Below are positions 13,101 to 28,100 of a DNA stretch of 64,000 nucleotides, one piece after another. Every line of letters begins with the position of its first letter. The stretch's first letter is position 1. Below the pieces are notes generated by a model that worked only from the letters and a program-made list of their open reading frames with translations, was not told where the DNA came from and did not search any database. Source of the stretch: Acanthornis magna (Eukaryota; Chordata; Aves; Passeriformes; Acanthizidae); assembly GCA_036785705.1 (NCBI GenBank), contig JAWUZG010000018.1:4127501-4191500 (forward strand), given 5' to 3'. Position numbers and translations under genes: made by a program.

Positions 13101-16100
13101 TGGTTGGAGATGCTGGCAAATACAATTGAAAAAAATTTTATGTACTCAGGAAAATACTTTTTTTTTTATTCTTGCCTTTAGCTCATTTTTCTAGATATTG
13201 ATTTTCTGAATATAATTTTAAATCTTCATTATTATTATTTAAGTATATGTGTACAAATAAAAAGAGTTATTTCAGTGCACCAGTTCAGAAGCTTATTTTG
13301 GTTGAATATTGGAATTAAGATGTGATAATTTGACCTTTGCTAAGAGCAGACATTTTAACAGAAGTTTTGGAGAAGGCTTAATCTAAACTAACTCATTTTT
13401 GCAGAGGGTAGTTTCTAACATTTCTTAGCTCTAAGATTTTTCTATGTTAAATAAGTGCAGTTGCTTAATAATTAGACCAGTAGTCTTACTGACTGATCCC
13501 CTGACATTATTTAGGGTTTATTTTTTCTTCTTGTAGATAATACCACCATAGCATTGCATAACTCTATGGGTAAATTATAACATTTCATTTTTCATGTCAA
13601 TCACTACAGATTACCCCATCTGCCATTATGTATTCTTATGACTAGGAACCTTTAAAAAGTAGCATTTTAAGGAATATTCTAATAATCTAACAAGAATACT
13701 AGCTTGTTAAAAGCAAGTTTAGTTTAATATCAAACATTCCTGACATTTGTATTCTTCAACTCTAATAAATACTTGATTATACTTGTAAATGTTAAACAGT
13801 ACTTTGTCATTGTCTTTAAAAGCTGCTCAACTTCAAGCCTAGCCTAGGAAAAATACCAAAGTGAAATTCAGTGTTTTAAAAGCAAGGCAAATGGCCTTTC
13901 CACATTAACTTAGACATTACTGGTGAGCTGGGGACAGTTCTTTCCTATTTGCTGGAGCTCTCCATGGCTGGTTTCCAGCTACTGTTTTTTACTCCCTACC
14001 AAGTAACACATTTCCATCTATGTATTTCTTTTTGTTATTGCTGGTGAGGTTTTTTTGGGTTTTTGATTGCTGCTGAGAGGGATGCTGGCACAGGCACTTG
14101 TGCGTGGGGTAAAGAAGACAGCTAACCTGGCCATCACACTCTTGTTTTAGGAAGAAGTGTGGGAAGGTTTATTTTAGACAATATACTCACAACTGTGATC
14201 CAACCAGTGATTTAATTGTGTTTTGGTGATAGCTAAGTGGTAAATCAAAGTCAGGAAGATCTTTAAATGAAGAGTCAGGAGAGGAGGACACTGAGAAGAA
14301 AAAAAGGGGAACGTTCTTCTCATGGTCAAGAAGTAAGAGTTTGGGAAAATCACAGAAGAGAAGAGAAAATGGTGATTATCCAAATGGTGAGTATTCACAT
14401 TCCACTTTGTTTCAAGGCGGTTTCAACAATGGATGTGACTAATCTCACCATGATTATTTGCTATCTGAGTGCATTCTTGGGAGTGACAGAGGAAAAAAAC
14501 TGTCAAGTCAGAAGGCCATAGCGTGGTTAGTATTGCTGCATTTGTGGAAGAAGATCTACAAGTAAATAGATTAAAGTATGACAATATTTGAATTTGTTTT
14601 TACTGACTTTCCACAAGAATTTGTTTTCTACTTTTTGGTACATTCTGCCTTTCTGTGTGCTGGTAATTGCTTTTTCAAGCAGAGAGGTACTATTTTTATA
14701 GAAAGATAATTTCAAATCTTTACAGGAAAGTCCAGGAAAAGTACGGCAAACAGTGCCATAGTTACAGCTATTTAAAAATGCCTCCATCTGCATTATCCTA
14801 CTTTTCTTTCTTTTATCAGTAACACGCAGGTATGTTCACTTTTGAACAGAGTCACCATCTGTTTTCACTTTCCCTGACTAAAATGAAAAAAGAAGAGTCA
14901 GAGGTGTGAAAGCCCTTGTAACCTGCTCTTTTGTTACTTAATTGTGTTTGAGAGTTTAAGGAAGAGTTCCCTTATGAAAGCACCTGTACATGGTGTCTAG
15001 AAGAGACTAAAGTTTTGCAGTAAATTATTCTATTGAGTTAAAAATAATGAAGAAATTCCAGTGAAGCACTGACTTTGGTCCGTACTGTTCCTGTGGTTTT
15101 TGCTGCTAGTAAATTCCCAGACCCACAATATATCTTTGATCATATGGATAATTTGAGTGTTTTTAGTGTATTGATATGTGAAAAGACATCAGAGACCTGT
15201 GCTGACATTATAGACTTAACCTTCTGATAGTGACCAGTAATTGTCTTAGATTTTAGTTTTCTAACACCATACTTGCACTTTTAAAAATATTTATCCCCCT
15301 TCAAAATATCTGAAGAGGTAGAATAATTTGTAAGATTAAATATTGAAATCTTGTTAAATCTAATTAATTAAACTAAATTTTTTAAAGAAAGGGATTTTAT
15401 TTTTAAATATAAAAACAAGTGGGTTTATTCAGAAGTTACATAACCAAGAAATACTTGGCCAAAAGTTGCTTTGGTTTCCATGCTTCCCTGCACAGTATGA
15501 AGATTTGGTGGTTTTTTTCCTTCTTATGAAAAAAGAAAAAATTGTGACCAGAGAAGCTTATCTGTATTATAATAAATAATAAAATAGGCCTCCTTACTGA
15601 TTGCTCTTTCTTTCCACAAACAGATTCTTTTCAGTCCAATGGATTGTCATACAGACGAGAATCACAAGGCTCCATGTCATCCACTGCTAGTCTCGACTTG
15701 GTAATGGCTGCCTCTTACTAAGGAGCAAGTGGGGGAGCAGATAAAACAGTGAATTACTGATTTTCTGGGTAGTGTGATGCTACTTGTTTGATATAATGCC
15801 TTGGGAAAGGGTTTTTGAGTGATACAGTTGGAGCACAAGATGTAATATTAAGCAATTTTAGAATGTTAGAAATGTAATAGAGGTTGTATTCATATATTAC
15901 TTCTTATTTTGTCCTTGTCCTTTGTCCTTATATTTATCCAGAAGGATATGCTTTGCATCTTGTCTGTCTTCACATCAGGCACCAGTGAACTACCAGAATA
16001 AAGTTTCCCTTTTAAAGGCTGTAGCTGTTTAAAAATAGTTTTTTCCACCTACCAGAGAGAGAATCTGTTTTGAACAACCACAAATTAAAGCTTTCCCTCT

Positions 16101-19100
16101 TCTTGGCCTGTGCAATAAGAGCGACATAAGTTGCATTAGGTTGATTTTTGTTGTGCCAGAGTCTGTTGTGCTTCTTCTCTGTCTGTTTCTTTGAAAGTTG
16201 TGTGTTCTTGTCATTATGACTTAACTTGGTCCAAAAATCTGAGGAGTAGGGAATTTTGTTGCGAACACTTTGTCACACTAGAGAAAATAAGAAGACACTG
16301 TGATTTCCAACCATCAAGTTCTGTCTTCACAGTGTAAAACTAACAAGATACAAAATTAAAACAGTATTAATAAAACAGAGATGTAATACTTTAGCTATGT
16401 TGATATGGAGGAAGAACCCAAAAAAAGTAAATTTTAAAGGTTTTTTTGTGTCTTTGATATCCCTCTAATAGACTAGATTCTGTGTAATTAACTACTAACT
16501 AATAATTGCGTAATTTTACCTATGCTAAAAATATTGATCAGGGAAACAAGCATGGTGAAGTCATGTTTATTTCTGTTGCAGAAAAGTCTTGTCTTAAAAT
16601 ATAGAAAATGCAAAGCCTCCCTAAAGCAACCACCCCTCATTTCTCTCCCACTCCCACCTGATTTAAGTCAGAAAGTTACTGTGATTTGAATGAGAAGCAC
16701 CAAGTTAAAGAGGAAAAGAATGAGTACCCTAAAGGGCTGCCAAAACCAGTATTTTTTAGTGTCCTTTTAAGTTATAAGCGAGCTTTTTGTTAAATTTTCA
16801 AAGACACTTTTGATATTTAGTAGTAGTGTTACTATTCTACTGTTGCTCTAGAATAAAGGTTAGTGCCTAGCCCATACCATTGTAGTTCTAGTTCCCTTTA
16901 ATAAAAACAATTAATGGTCATGAAGTGAATAATTTTAAAGTTTTAATTTTTCTGTGATGTATTTGTGTGTAGAATTCGGATTATATTAAAAGAAGAGGAA
17001 GTTTTGAGGGGAAATATTGAGGAACCTGATGTTTAAAGGCTTTCCTCACTTAAATGTTGATTCATAGTGTGCCAATGGTAATTTTTACATCAGCAGGACA
17101 TTATTGAGCACAGACATTTAACTATTTGGATGCTTAATAAGATTTAATTTACTTTTATACTTTTTAATTAAGAGTTCTTTAGTAAATCCTGTAACTGTTT
17201 TACACACTTGCTGTTTAAAACTGCCTCTGTTCTTGAAATAAATTTAGATTTTTGCAGTATTGTGTTTTTTTATCTAAATGTTTTCCCCAGGATTTAAATT
17301 TATCTGATATTTCTGGTATTTGGAAGGATTTCTAAAGCACTGTAGAAAGTATTGTTCTTGGCTTGGTTTGATTTGCACAGACTCTAAAAGTTTGTACCTA
17401 GTCCTAATTTTCCCACTGGGCACTGACCTTTCTTTTTCCTTTCAAGTCTGAAACCTCAAGATTGCCAGCATTTGTACCAGATAAAGACAAATCCCCCAAG
17501 TACTGCTGTGTAAACCTTCCGGATGGTTCATCGAGCAAAATGGCAGTGAAATCTGGGTTCTCCATCAAAGAGGTGCTCTCGGGGGTCTGCGAGAAGCATG
17601 GCATCAACATAGCTGCAGTGGACCTGTTTTTAGTTGGAGGTGATAAGGTACTGCGTATTCCTGAGCTTTTTTGGAAGCATTTCCATCCCCATTTTACAAA
17701 TAAGGAATTCTGTTCTCTCAGGACTGATATGATCTCCTGGTTCTTCCTATAGCTTTACATTGGCAGGGCTGATTAATTGAAGGAGAATTGAAAGTGTCCG
17801 TGAAGAAAACAAATGTGTGGTGTAATGCTACTGCATTAAAACTCAAAAACATAGTGACATTCTGTTGTTCAAAGATGAATGGGATGCATTAATGCTAGAA
17901 ATAAGGTACAGGTTTTAATAATGAGGAAAATTTCCAAGACAGCAGTCTACATGGATGGGGGAGTGTGTGTGTGATGTCTCTTATTCCAAAAGAAAAATCT
18001 CCAGTTCAAAGAGAAGCTGTGGACATGAAGTATTTATTCTCTTAAATTCATGCTTTTGATCCATCTAGATGACTACAATGACAAAAATCAATGAATGTTC
18101 ATAGTTATGGGCTTTTTCTTTTAAATCTTTTAAAGACTGTTAGCTGGCCATATTTTTTAACACACCATTCTATGCAATTTATGTAAGTTGAAGAATTCCG
18201 GTTTGTTTTAAAAAACCAGGTTCCTGAATACCTGCTGACTCCAGTGGAAATTGAATTTTGGTAATTGTTTCACACCTAGCCAAAAGAAAACATGTTTTAA
18301 TCATGTTCCATGTTGTAAATGAAGATCACTAGAATACATGCAACCGATATTAATAATAGTCTGAGTTATCTTAAAAAAACTTAACAACACAGCTGCTATT
18401 TTTTACATATTTTAAGATTAATTTTCCCTCTCTTACTTTATTCCTGATGTGTTCTGTAGCCACTGGTATTGCACCAAGACAGCAGTATCCTGGAGTCTCG
18501 GGACCTGCGCTTAGAAAAACGCACTTTATTTCGGTAAGAGTCAAAAATAACATCTTCCTCTGGCTTTTTCCACCCCATTTTCCTTTTTACTTTTTGTAAG
18601 TGCAGTAAAAGATGTTGCCAGTTACCTGTGCAGCTGCAGGAGGAGGATTTCTGGATGGCTCTCTAGGATACAAGTGGGATTTTGATGCCAGTGTTCCAGC
18701 TTAGGGACATTTAAATATTATTATGATGTTAAACAGCTCAAGCTGAAGCAGCTGTGAAAGCACTGGACAGATCTGTGGGTCCAGAGGGACCTTCCACATC
18801 AGAAAAGATGTGTATAATAGGTTGGAGTAGGACAAGAAAGGGATGGAAATTGAACTATGAGTCTCCTAGTCTTAGAATTAAATGGATATATTTATTGGTG
18901 ACATGTTCCCATTCAGTTATATCTGTAATTATATGCCTACCTGGAAAATTATAGTAAGACTAATTCTATAAGTAAAATTTGTCTGATGAACCCTGAATCT
19001 TAAGCAAGTCAATGCTAAATTATTAGTGTGGATATAATATAATGCAGTACATTATAAAGTCAGTTTTGTAATACATTTGATAGCATAAATTTTTTTCTAA

Positions 19101-22100
19101 ATAACGTTTGTAGATTTTTCCAAAACGAATCCAAATGAGTGCTATGAAAACTCCTGAAATTATTATTTCGGGAAAAAGTAATGAAGTAAAATGTATTACA
19201 TTACTGAACTGCACTTTTGAAGTGAATAAAGTTTATTTTGTCAGGCATTCCTCATTTTGGCTCTATATTACTTTTCCTTAGGAAGCAGGGCTAGTTTCTA
19301 TTTAAGGGTACTTCAGGTTAATAAATGCTGCATACTATATTCGATTTTGAAATTGAGATTGAGCAGTCTTTTATTAGGTGTGAGCTTGTTAAGTTTCCAA
19401 GTTAAAAAGGAACTTTAAGTAGGCAGTACCATATGTTTTTGTGTGTTAATTAAAACGTAGAGATATTCTACATTATTCCCTTCCCTGGGTAGATGCTATG
19501 TAAGCAAATATAGTCAAATATTTGGAACATTTTCAGACATAAGAGAAATGTAATGTGGCTATACTTAGTTACCTGAATGTTTGCCACTGTTGTATCAATT
19601 ACCAGCTAATGATTGAAAGGGATCATTTCAATTTAGTAACTGTTGAATTAAAAGGAAATATGAAAGACAAAGTTTCAGTTACTCTGGCTTCTTGTGGAAG
19701 GGAAAGTATTGTATTTAAGTAATTTTTGTGAGAGAAAACATGAGTTTTATGTTTGATTGTGACTGACAAAATTACTGATAATTGTAATACCTGATGATGA
19801 TGTACATTTCTTCTGATTGTTTGTTAGTAATAAGCCTGTCCTTGTTTTCATACTATGGTACTATTACAGTCAAATGAGGCTTATGGAGGATTCAGGGCAC
19901 AGATGAAGAGCATTAAAGAAAAACCAACCCCAAACCAAAGCTAGGCACAGCTCTGTGCAGGGAAATAGATGCAAATGAATTAGTTGTTTGGGTTTAATTT
20001 TTTTTTTAAATTTTGTATTTCATTATTCTTTTGCTATTTTAATAAATGTATGCAAAATTGCAAAATAGACTCTGAAGAGAGCTGTTTAGCCTGTGAATTC
20101 TAAGTGAATTGCTTTTACAGCTTTGGTGTATAAGTTTCTCTGATACCTATTTCATCAGGTAATACCTATTTCATCACCTAAGTTTCTGTGATACTTCTGA
20201 TACATATTTCATCATATGGTGGCACTAACCCTAAAAAAGTAGCATCATCTGGAATTCTACTGTTTTTGTGCCTCTGCTTAAAAATTAAAATATTTGCCCA
20301 AATCCAGCTCATGTAATTGCATAAGAGGGTGTGAGTCTGTCCTGTGGAATTGAGAAGAAATATTTTTCTTGCATCCAAGTCTATAGTCCAGGCATGGATG
20401 GAGTCACTCTGGAAACACTCCTGGAGCAGACTGGTCAGACTAATCTCACTGTAAAGATGGAAGCGCTGTGGAATGCTTTTCATCAGTCTGAAATAGACTG
20501 GCTCATGCCTTCACTTAGCTCTGGCAAGTGAAACAGTAGAATTTTTGTTTGTGTTAAGTATAAATAATAATAAATTAAACATAATAATAAAGAAATAAAA
20601 GTAAAATAATAAATCCTTTGTCACTTCAGTTTGGGACAGATTCATGCTACTGCAGTTCCAGCTAATTACTAGCTGTAAATTGGTGTAACTTTGCTGTAGT
20701 TTGGATTTTATATATTTTTGCACACTTTATTTACTGGAATATTTCACACTGAATGTTACAATTGCTGTGTTTCAGGCTGGATCTTGTTCCAATCAATCGG
20801 TCAGTTGGTCTGAAGGCGAAACCCACCAAACCAGTGACAGAGGTCTTAAGGCCTGTGGTTGCAAAATATGGTTTAAATCTTAACGAACTTGTGGCAAGAC
20901 TAGTAAGTATTCTTTGATGTAATTCAAGCAGCAGTATCTTCTGTCTGGAGAAGATTGTGTTATAGTCCCTGGAATGATTCCTCTCCTGACAATTAGGCAT
21001 TAAAATATCTATAGGTACATGTTGAGATAAAATCCATCGTGGTCATAACCATTACGCTTAATAGTAGTTACCTCAAATGTTCAGTCTACATCTGTTTTAT
21101 ATTCCCCTTCAGAATAAATCCAACATCCTAAATAAGCAAGCCTGAACTTAGCTTCTTCCACAGCTCAACTCCTATTATTAGCCACGGAAAGTTGGTTGGG
21201 TTAAAGCTTTTGTTCCATTATCCTGGGAATCATGAGAGTTGCCACAAATCCCCTTGCAGAAACCTTTTATGAAAGCAGACTGATTCAACTTCTCTACTAC
21301 TGAACTCTTGTCTAGCATGTTTTCTTTTCTGTTATGCTGGGATACCTAGGAATGTGAAGTTAATTTTGTGGTATTTCTAGTATGTATGCTGTCTTAGCTG
21401 AACCAGTCCAAGTTTTTAAGATAACTGAAAAACATGTTGGTGTAAAGGTAACTTCATTTAATAAAGTCACAAAATTAACAAAATACTATCAATATAGAAT
21501 ATAAAATAGTCTTAAATGTTCTCTGGAAAACATGATTTGCTGAACATACACACTAATGGTCCTAGAGAATTTTAACTCACTTACAAATTGGATGATTTTT
21601 TTTCTCCATATATCTTTTTTCCTCAAATACCATTCTCCTCACAGAAATGGGTTACACTCATTGAAATCAAGGTAGTTTTACACCAATGGAATAACCATTT
21701 TTGGAATGGTAGAAGGATATATTGAGGCTACCCTGAAGCATAAAAATGCATTGCTCATTTTCTTTCAAAGATGTTAGACTGCATAAATCTGTTCTGAAAA
21801 CAGCTTTTTCTTTATTACATACAAACTGTGATCCGACTTTAGAGTGGTGAGCAGGAACCACTTGATCTCGGTGTCCCTATATCTAATCTGGATGGTCAAC
21901 GGGTTGTTCTAGATGAGAAAGAACCAGCTAAGGGTAGAGGTAAGTTGGTATAAAAGCTTTTATTTATGGTCCCAAGTCAGTTTTATAAAGCCTGACTCTG
22001 GTTAGTTTTTCCTGTTGATGTGAAGGTGAGGTAAATGTGATTAAATTTAGATATGTCAGATGTGGCACATATTCTTTTTAACTAAAAAGGAGTGCAGTTT

Positions 22101-25100
22101 CTGAAGACTGAAGGTTAAATTAATCTGTGATAGCAAGTATTTTACTTCTGCTGTAAAAAGTTATGCACCAGTAATATTTGAATTTTTTGCTTGCACTCAG
22201 CCATGGATCCACAAACAGACTTGGGAACATAGCGCTCAATGATAATAATGTGAATAAAATGCCAAATATCTTCTGTACATTTGGCAATTATTCAGTAAGG
22301 AACATTGTGTGTAAGTAAAACAGATGCAGTTTATGCAGCAGCTATATATACTGCTATCATAACCTCCTTCTTAAGCATGACAAAGTAGCAGAGCCTACTT
22401 CTCCAGTTTTAAGTGATGATTTCTGGAAATAATACCAAAAAGGATAAAATTCGTGATTACCCTAGGCAAAATAACTATAAAAATAAAAATTTATCAGCTG
22501 AACAGTTGACAATCTCTTGGCACAGTTAACACTCTAGATTAGTGTAAGCAGCCTTGAGAGTAAAGGTTTGGTTTCGTTAGGAGACCTTTTTATAGATATT
22601 GAACAAATTAGTTTTAAAAACTAAAGAATTAGATATGGTTAAATTAAATAGACTTAGAGCAGAGATCCTCTTTGAGGAATAACTGGGATTATGAAGACAG
22701 AGGTATTTATTGAGGAGAATCAGATTTGTTATTTTTCTAGTGAACACAACCAATTGTTACTTTGAAAAAAGTTTTCAATCTAAATATTCTCACAAATAAT
22801 TAGTTTAAGGATTACAAGTAAAGCCTAAATCCAATGTGCTCTTAGCAGCTGTAAGAGCCTAAATCACAGAGGATCATTCTGGCAGTGGGTTGGTTCTGTG
22901 TTCTATGGCAGTGTCGCAGGGAAGGAGGGCTATGATTCTGTGTTTAGTAAATTTGCTGTAGGCACATTGAATTTGAAGGAGCCATTTGGTTACTTAGAAG
23001 ATGGCAAGGAGGATATGGCAGTGTCTACAAAACAATTGATGTATGAAACATGTTGGAAAGGACTCAACATGGCCTTTCAATGGTCTTTTCTGCTAATTTT
23101 CTTTTTTAAATTGTAAAATTGAGAATTGCAAACAGAATTATTGGCTCAGATTTTATGATTATTTGATCTCAAGCAACTGAAAATTGAGTACGTAAGTGAA
23201 ACTTCAGCATCTTTAAAAGTAATACCAGTGTGAGAAAAATCAGAAGATGGGAGGGAATTTCTGGTAGGTTTTTACTGAAAGGCATCACGGATATCAACTG
23301 TGCTCACTCTTTATTTACTGAGTACGTATTAGAGCAATTTTAAAGCAAAAATCTGTTGCGTCCATCACTGTCACTTAAATCTTTCTTCTTTGGAGAATTA
23401 TAAATCGGTAGTTACAGAAGGCATATTTATGTTCAATGTTTACAGAAAGACAAAGAGGCGTATTAGTAAAACAGACTGCAACTGTATCTTCTTCAAGAAG
23501 TCAAGGATCTACTGTAAGTCTTCTGCAACGATTTTTCTCCATTAGATCATCTTCTGTTTCCTTCTAGAATTCTATACTAAAGGCTGCATTCACACATGAT
23601 TTTGAATCGGCCAAATTATGTAACTAGATTGAATACAGCTGTAATTTGTCTGATATTTTTCCACTGTCAACAGCATTTATTTGTGAAGAACTTTGTCTTC
23701 ATGATGAATCAGTTAACTCTTTCACTGTGTTGTGTTTGTTGTCTCGTGTCTCATTGGCTTATCTATGTTTGAAAATGATTGAATTACTCTGTAGTTCAAA
23801 GGCCCTTTCTGTTGTGTGAATTCTTCAGAGTAAAGAATATTATATTTATTTCTACATTTTTGGGAACTGCTATGGCAGATGTTCTTTGCCATAATCAAGA
23901 CTAAACTAAAGCATTTGCTGTGGTGTTAGAGAAATGTGTTTCCAAAATAACTTTGTCATTCCCTTAGGCCATTTTATGTATACAATGATAGAGCCTGAAT
24001 GTAAGTAGTACCTTAACTTTCCTTCTAATGCAGGGAGAGGGAAGAACTCTAGGAAAGTCTAATTCTATCAAAATGAAAGGCGAAAATGGAAAAAATGCTA
24101 GGGAAGTCCGGCTGTCAAAGAGAGAAGACTCTATTGCAAAGATTGGGAAAAAAAAATGTCAGAAAATAAATTTGGATGAAGCAGAGGGTATGTGAACTTT
24201 ATAGCTTACATATTAACATAAGTAGTCTTAGAAAAATTTTGTATCTGTGTAGGATAAGGTACCATGTGTTTAGTACTGTGTTGTGAAAATCATAGTCGTG
24301 ACCATTACATTTTTGTTTGGTGTGTTTGAATTGTCAAGTTTTCTTAAGTTGAACATAAAATTTGATAGATGTGGGTGCCGAGTGGGATTTTCAAAAGTGA
24401 GAGGTACCTAATTCCTGTAAAATAAAAAGGAATTAGTTACTCAACTGCAGTTGAACATCCCATTTGATACTCTTTGTAAGCTGTGTGGAAGCTTGGCTTT
24501 CTGTTCACCTTTCTATGAGTGTTCAACTCACTGACAGGCATTGCACCATAGTGTAGACCCTAATGTACTCAGGTAAGAATTTTTGTAAGTTTTCTGCTGA
24601 AGTCTGTAACAGGCAGGGCAGTGCAGTCTGACTGTGGAGGAGACGTGATGGGCAACAGTAAAACTAGCGTTCAGCAAATGCCCTGAAAAGCTGGTCAGAA
24701 GTAGAAATAAGCAAAGAGGTCATTGGTAATCTTGCATTTTCTAAGTCCTGCTTTTACCCTCATTACATCTTAATAGTAAAAAAAGCTCATAAGAGAATTT
24801 GCTTTCTTATAGAAAGATGTCCATGGGAGAAAGAGGAATAAAAATGATGTAGCACTAGAAATCTTGGCATAAAAGACCCTCTGCCCTAGGACATGAACTG
24901 AAGTGATTACCTGTCTGTCAGCCCTACACGTTCCTCCCTCTTTTTGAAAGTAGGGAAAAAAAAAAAATCAAAGGACATATTTGACCCACAGATTAAAGTT
25001 TACTGCTGAAGTTACTCAGTATTGCATATCCAAAACCTGGTTATGCACATTTATACAGCAAATGAATGTTTACCCATGAATGTTCATCTGTGAATAAATG

Positions 25101-28100
25101 TCCACGGACTAGAACTGAAAAAAAAAATGCTGTGGCTAAAACTCCTACTGCAAAATAGATGTTTTTTAATATAAGTGTTACTACAAAATATTAGTGCATT
25201 TTAAATTATTTTCTGTTGCTTACTATTTTGTTAACTTGTTTTCCACATTTTAATACTTTCATTTTTTTTCCTAGGACTGAGTAAAACATTAACATAATTT
25301 GAAAACTTCAGAATTCGAGGCTTTCACATTTTATTTTGAGTTTTGTGAAATTTGTCAAAGTTTGGAAAATGCGTACCAAATGTTGTAGACTGTTTTTTAA
25401 TGAAAAAAAAACAACTGTAGTATGAACTTTGAAATTTCAGAAACATTTTTGTATGACACATCTTAGAAATGTTGCATGTTTTAATATGCCTACCGCCATT
25501 TTGCAAAACTTTGGCAATAAGAAGCATTTTGAAGCTTCCATCTTAGCTACGTTCAGATTTTATGGCATTTGAAAAAGCATGTTAAAAAGTAATTCTTATG
25601 AATACATTGCAAAGCCTGCCAAGTATGAGTAGAGGATTTATGAATAAGGTCATACAAGTGCAAGTGTATGACTTCATATTATGCTAAGTTCAAACTGATA
25701 CTAACGTTCTGTTGCTTTATTTCTTAATGGCTTTTGCTTCAAACAGTATTAATAAGCTGGGTTGGAACTGTTGATTTTAATTAATCTGTTGGAAATGGCC
25801 TTTTTAAGCATCTTTTAATATTCTGTAGTTAAAGTGCTTTCTTCTTGAAAAATTAGGACATGCAGAGACCCTATATTAAGAATTACATATTTTTATATGT
25901 CTATGTTTTGTACCAAAGAGTTTGTTTATTGTTGCAATGCTTCTTTTTTGAGGAGTGGTATAATTCTTGGCTTACAATTGATAAGTTTCTTGTTGCCAAG
26001 TTTTGAAACTTTTTAGAACAGTGTTGATCTACTATGAGTATTATTTATATATAGAAACATATTAAACCATTGGATATCATTAAGGACATGATCAGAAAAT
26101 CACTTCTAATTGTGTTAAAACCTCTATGAAAAGCTGCCCCATCACTTTTGGCAATGGCTTCTTGGATGATTATTGACTACCTGTAAACTACTGATTCATT
26201 GCAGCTCCAAGTCAAATGGGGTTAATTATATCATCATCTGATCATACCCTGTGATGATAGCATCCTGGTTTAAAACTACACCATGAATTGAATTTAAACT
26301 GTGATAAAGTAATAATTATGCTGAGAGAAACTCAATATAACGAGGAAGTTTGCAACATTCTGAATCTTTGAATGTTCAAATGGCATGCTATTTTTGAGTT
26401 AAGATGGGTAAAACCCATCCAGAATATAAAAACGTGCACCCATTGTCTGTAAGACTAGAGCCTTGTTTTGTATAAAGAATAAAAAAATGCTGCCTGTGTG
26501 TACAGATTTATTAACTGCGTAAAATAGAAGATGTGTTCAAGGCTCAGTGAATTGCAGCTGTTCTAAACTGCAAAACTCTTACAATAGCAATGCTGATGGT
26601 CTTAATTATAGTGATGCTAGTGAACATTGCTGCAGTTGAAAAAGTTCCTAATTAACATGGGATCTTATTTCAAGGCAGCATTGAAAGAGTTGAAGATCTT
26701 CATGGAAAATAAATGTGCTGAAAATGTACGTTTTAATGGCATTGCACTTTCTGACAAAAACTTGTCAATTTTGGGTTTTTCCCCAATAGAATTTTTTGAA
26801 CTCATATCCAAAGCTCAAAGTAACAGAGCAGATGACCAACGTGGACTGCTAAGGAAAGAAGACCTTATTCTTCCTGACTTTCTTCGTTTACCGCCCACTG
26901 GACCAGAACCATCCTCATCTACTCCCGCAGGTCCTAAAGGCCTCAGCAAGCGAGTTTCAAAAAGCGATGGCAGTGATGGATGTACATCACCCAGTGGAAA
27001 ACAGGAGTCCGTGCAAAACTTTAACGAAAATTCAGTTAAGAAAATGGGTTACTCAGAAAATAAACATAAATCTGCTTTGGCGGCACTCCACGGTCAGAAG
27101 ACTTTCAGTGTTCCTTTTAGTCCTCCGCTGTCTCCGATTCCGCACGCGCCGGAAAGCAATGCCACGGTGTGGAAAAGGCAGTCCAGAGAGCTCCAAGCCG
27201 AAGGCATTCAGATGGTAGATGATGAGAATGTGGCAGACTTGACTCTTGTGGCTGAAGGAGATATTAGTAGCCCTAACAGCACTTTGCTACCACCGCCACC
27301 ACCAACACCACCGTCAGACATCAGTAAACTCTCGGAAGCCAACTATCCACCCCCAACTCCTTTTGCAGGTAACCAGGAAAAATCTGGATATCAAAGATCC
27401 AATTCAGGTATTTCTAGATTTTAATAGTCTTTCCTTTTGTGTAAAACTACTCTTCTTTGGCACTGTTAATCAGTATTTGGCACCCATTAAAACAACAAAG
27501 AAAATTCACTCTGCACCTTATTTTTTTTTTTTTTTTAACCAAAAAAAAAAAAAAAGAAGGAAAAAAAGATTTTAACTGCCTTAGTCTGTTCTAACTGTAA
27601 TATTTCTGGTTGCCTTTAACAATGTACTTTTGTTTGAATTTGGCATGTGGCCGTTTTTGGTCACATGCAGACAAACCTTTGAAATGCTTCCATGTGCTAT
27701 AATTATCTCATTCTCCCTCAGAGTACAAAACAGGGTATCAGCATTTTGATCTCCACAGCACTGTTGTGTTCCAGATTTTCTGATCCATTTCTCATAATGA
27801 GATACATGATTAGGGTTTGGAAGTTTAAGTACTTTAACAAAAACCCTAATTATGTGTTGAAAATTGCAGTACTGTTTATGATTAAAATTTTAAATGGATA
27901 AGCCTCAACTTAAAATATATTTCACTAATAAATTAGATATTTGTGGCTAAAAATAAAAATGTTATTTTTTTAACCCATACTTTGCTACACAGAGAAATAG
28001 ATTTCATCTATCACACTTTTCCCCAGAATATTCACATATCAAGTAGCTTTCTATTAAATAATTTTAAAGAAAATATGTAACTTTTTTTAGGATGTAAGTT

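Noticed and set aside
17462..17752. 96-codon open frame through the RBD1 exon
   Set aside because: Only 17447-17647 is coding. The rest runs through the donor into the intron.
20178..20483. 101-codon minus-strand open frame
   Set aside because: No recognisable family and no frame continuity beyond it. Treated as chance.
22865..22960. Possible inverted CR1 end (tcacagaggatcatt...)
   Set aside because: The match is limited to a few bases and the rest does not follow the CR1 pattern.
26627..26789. ATG at 26627 as the true start of a 265-residue protein
   Set aside because: The acceptor at 26789 and perfect phase with the upstream RGS12 exons show that coding starts at 26790. The extension is intron (kept only as a low-interest finding).
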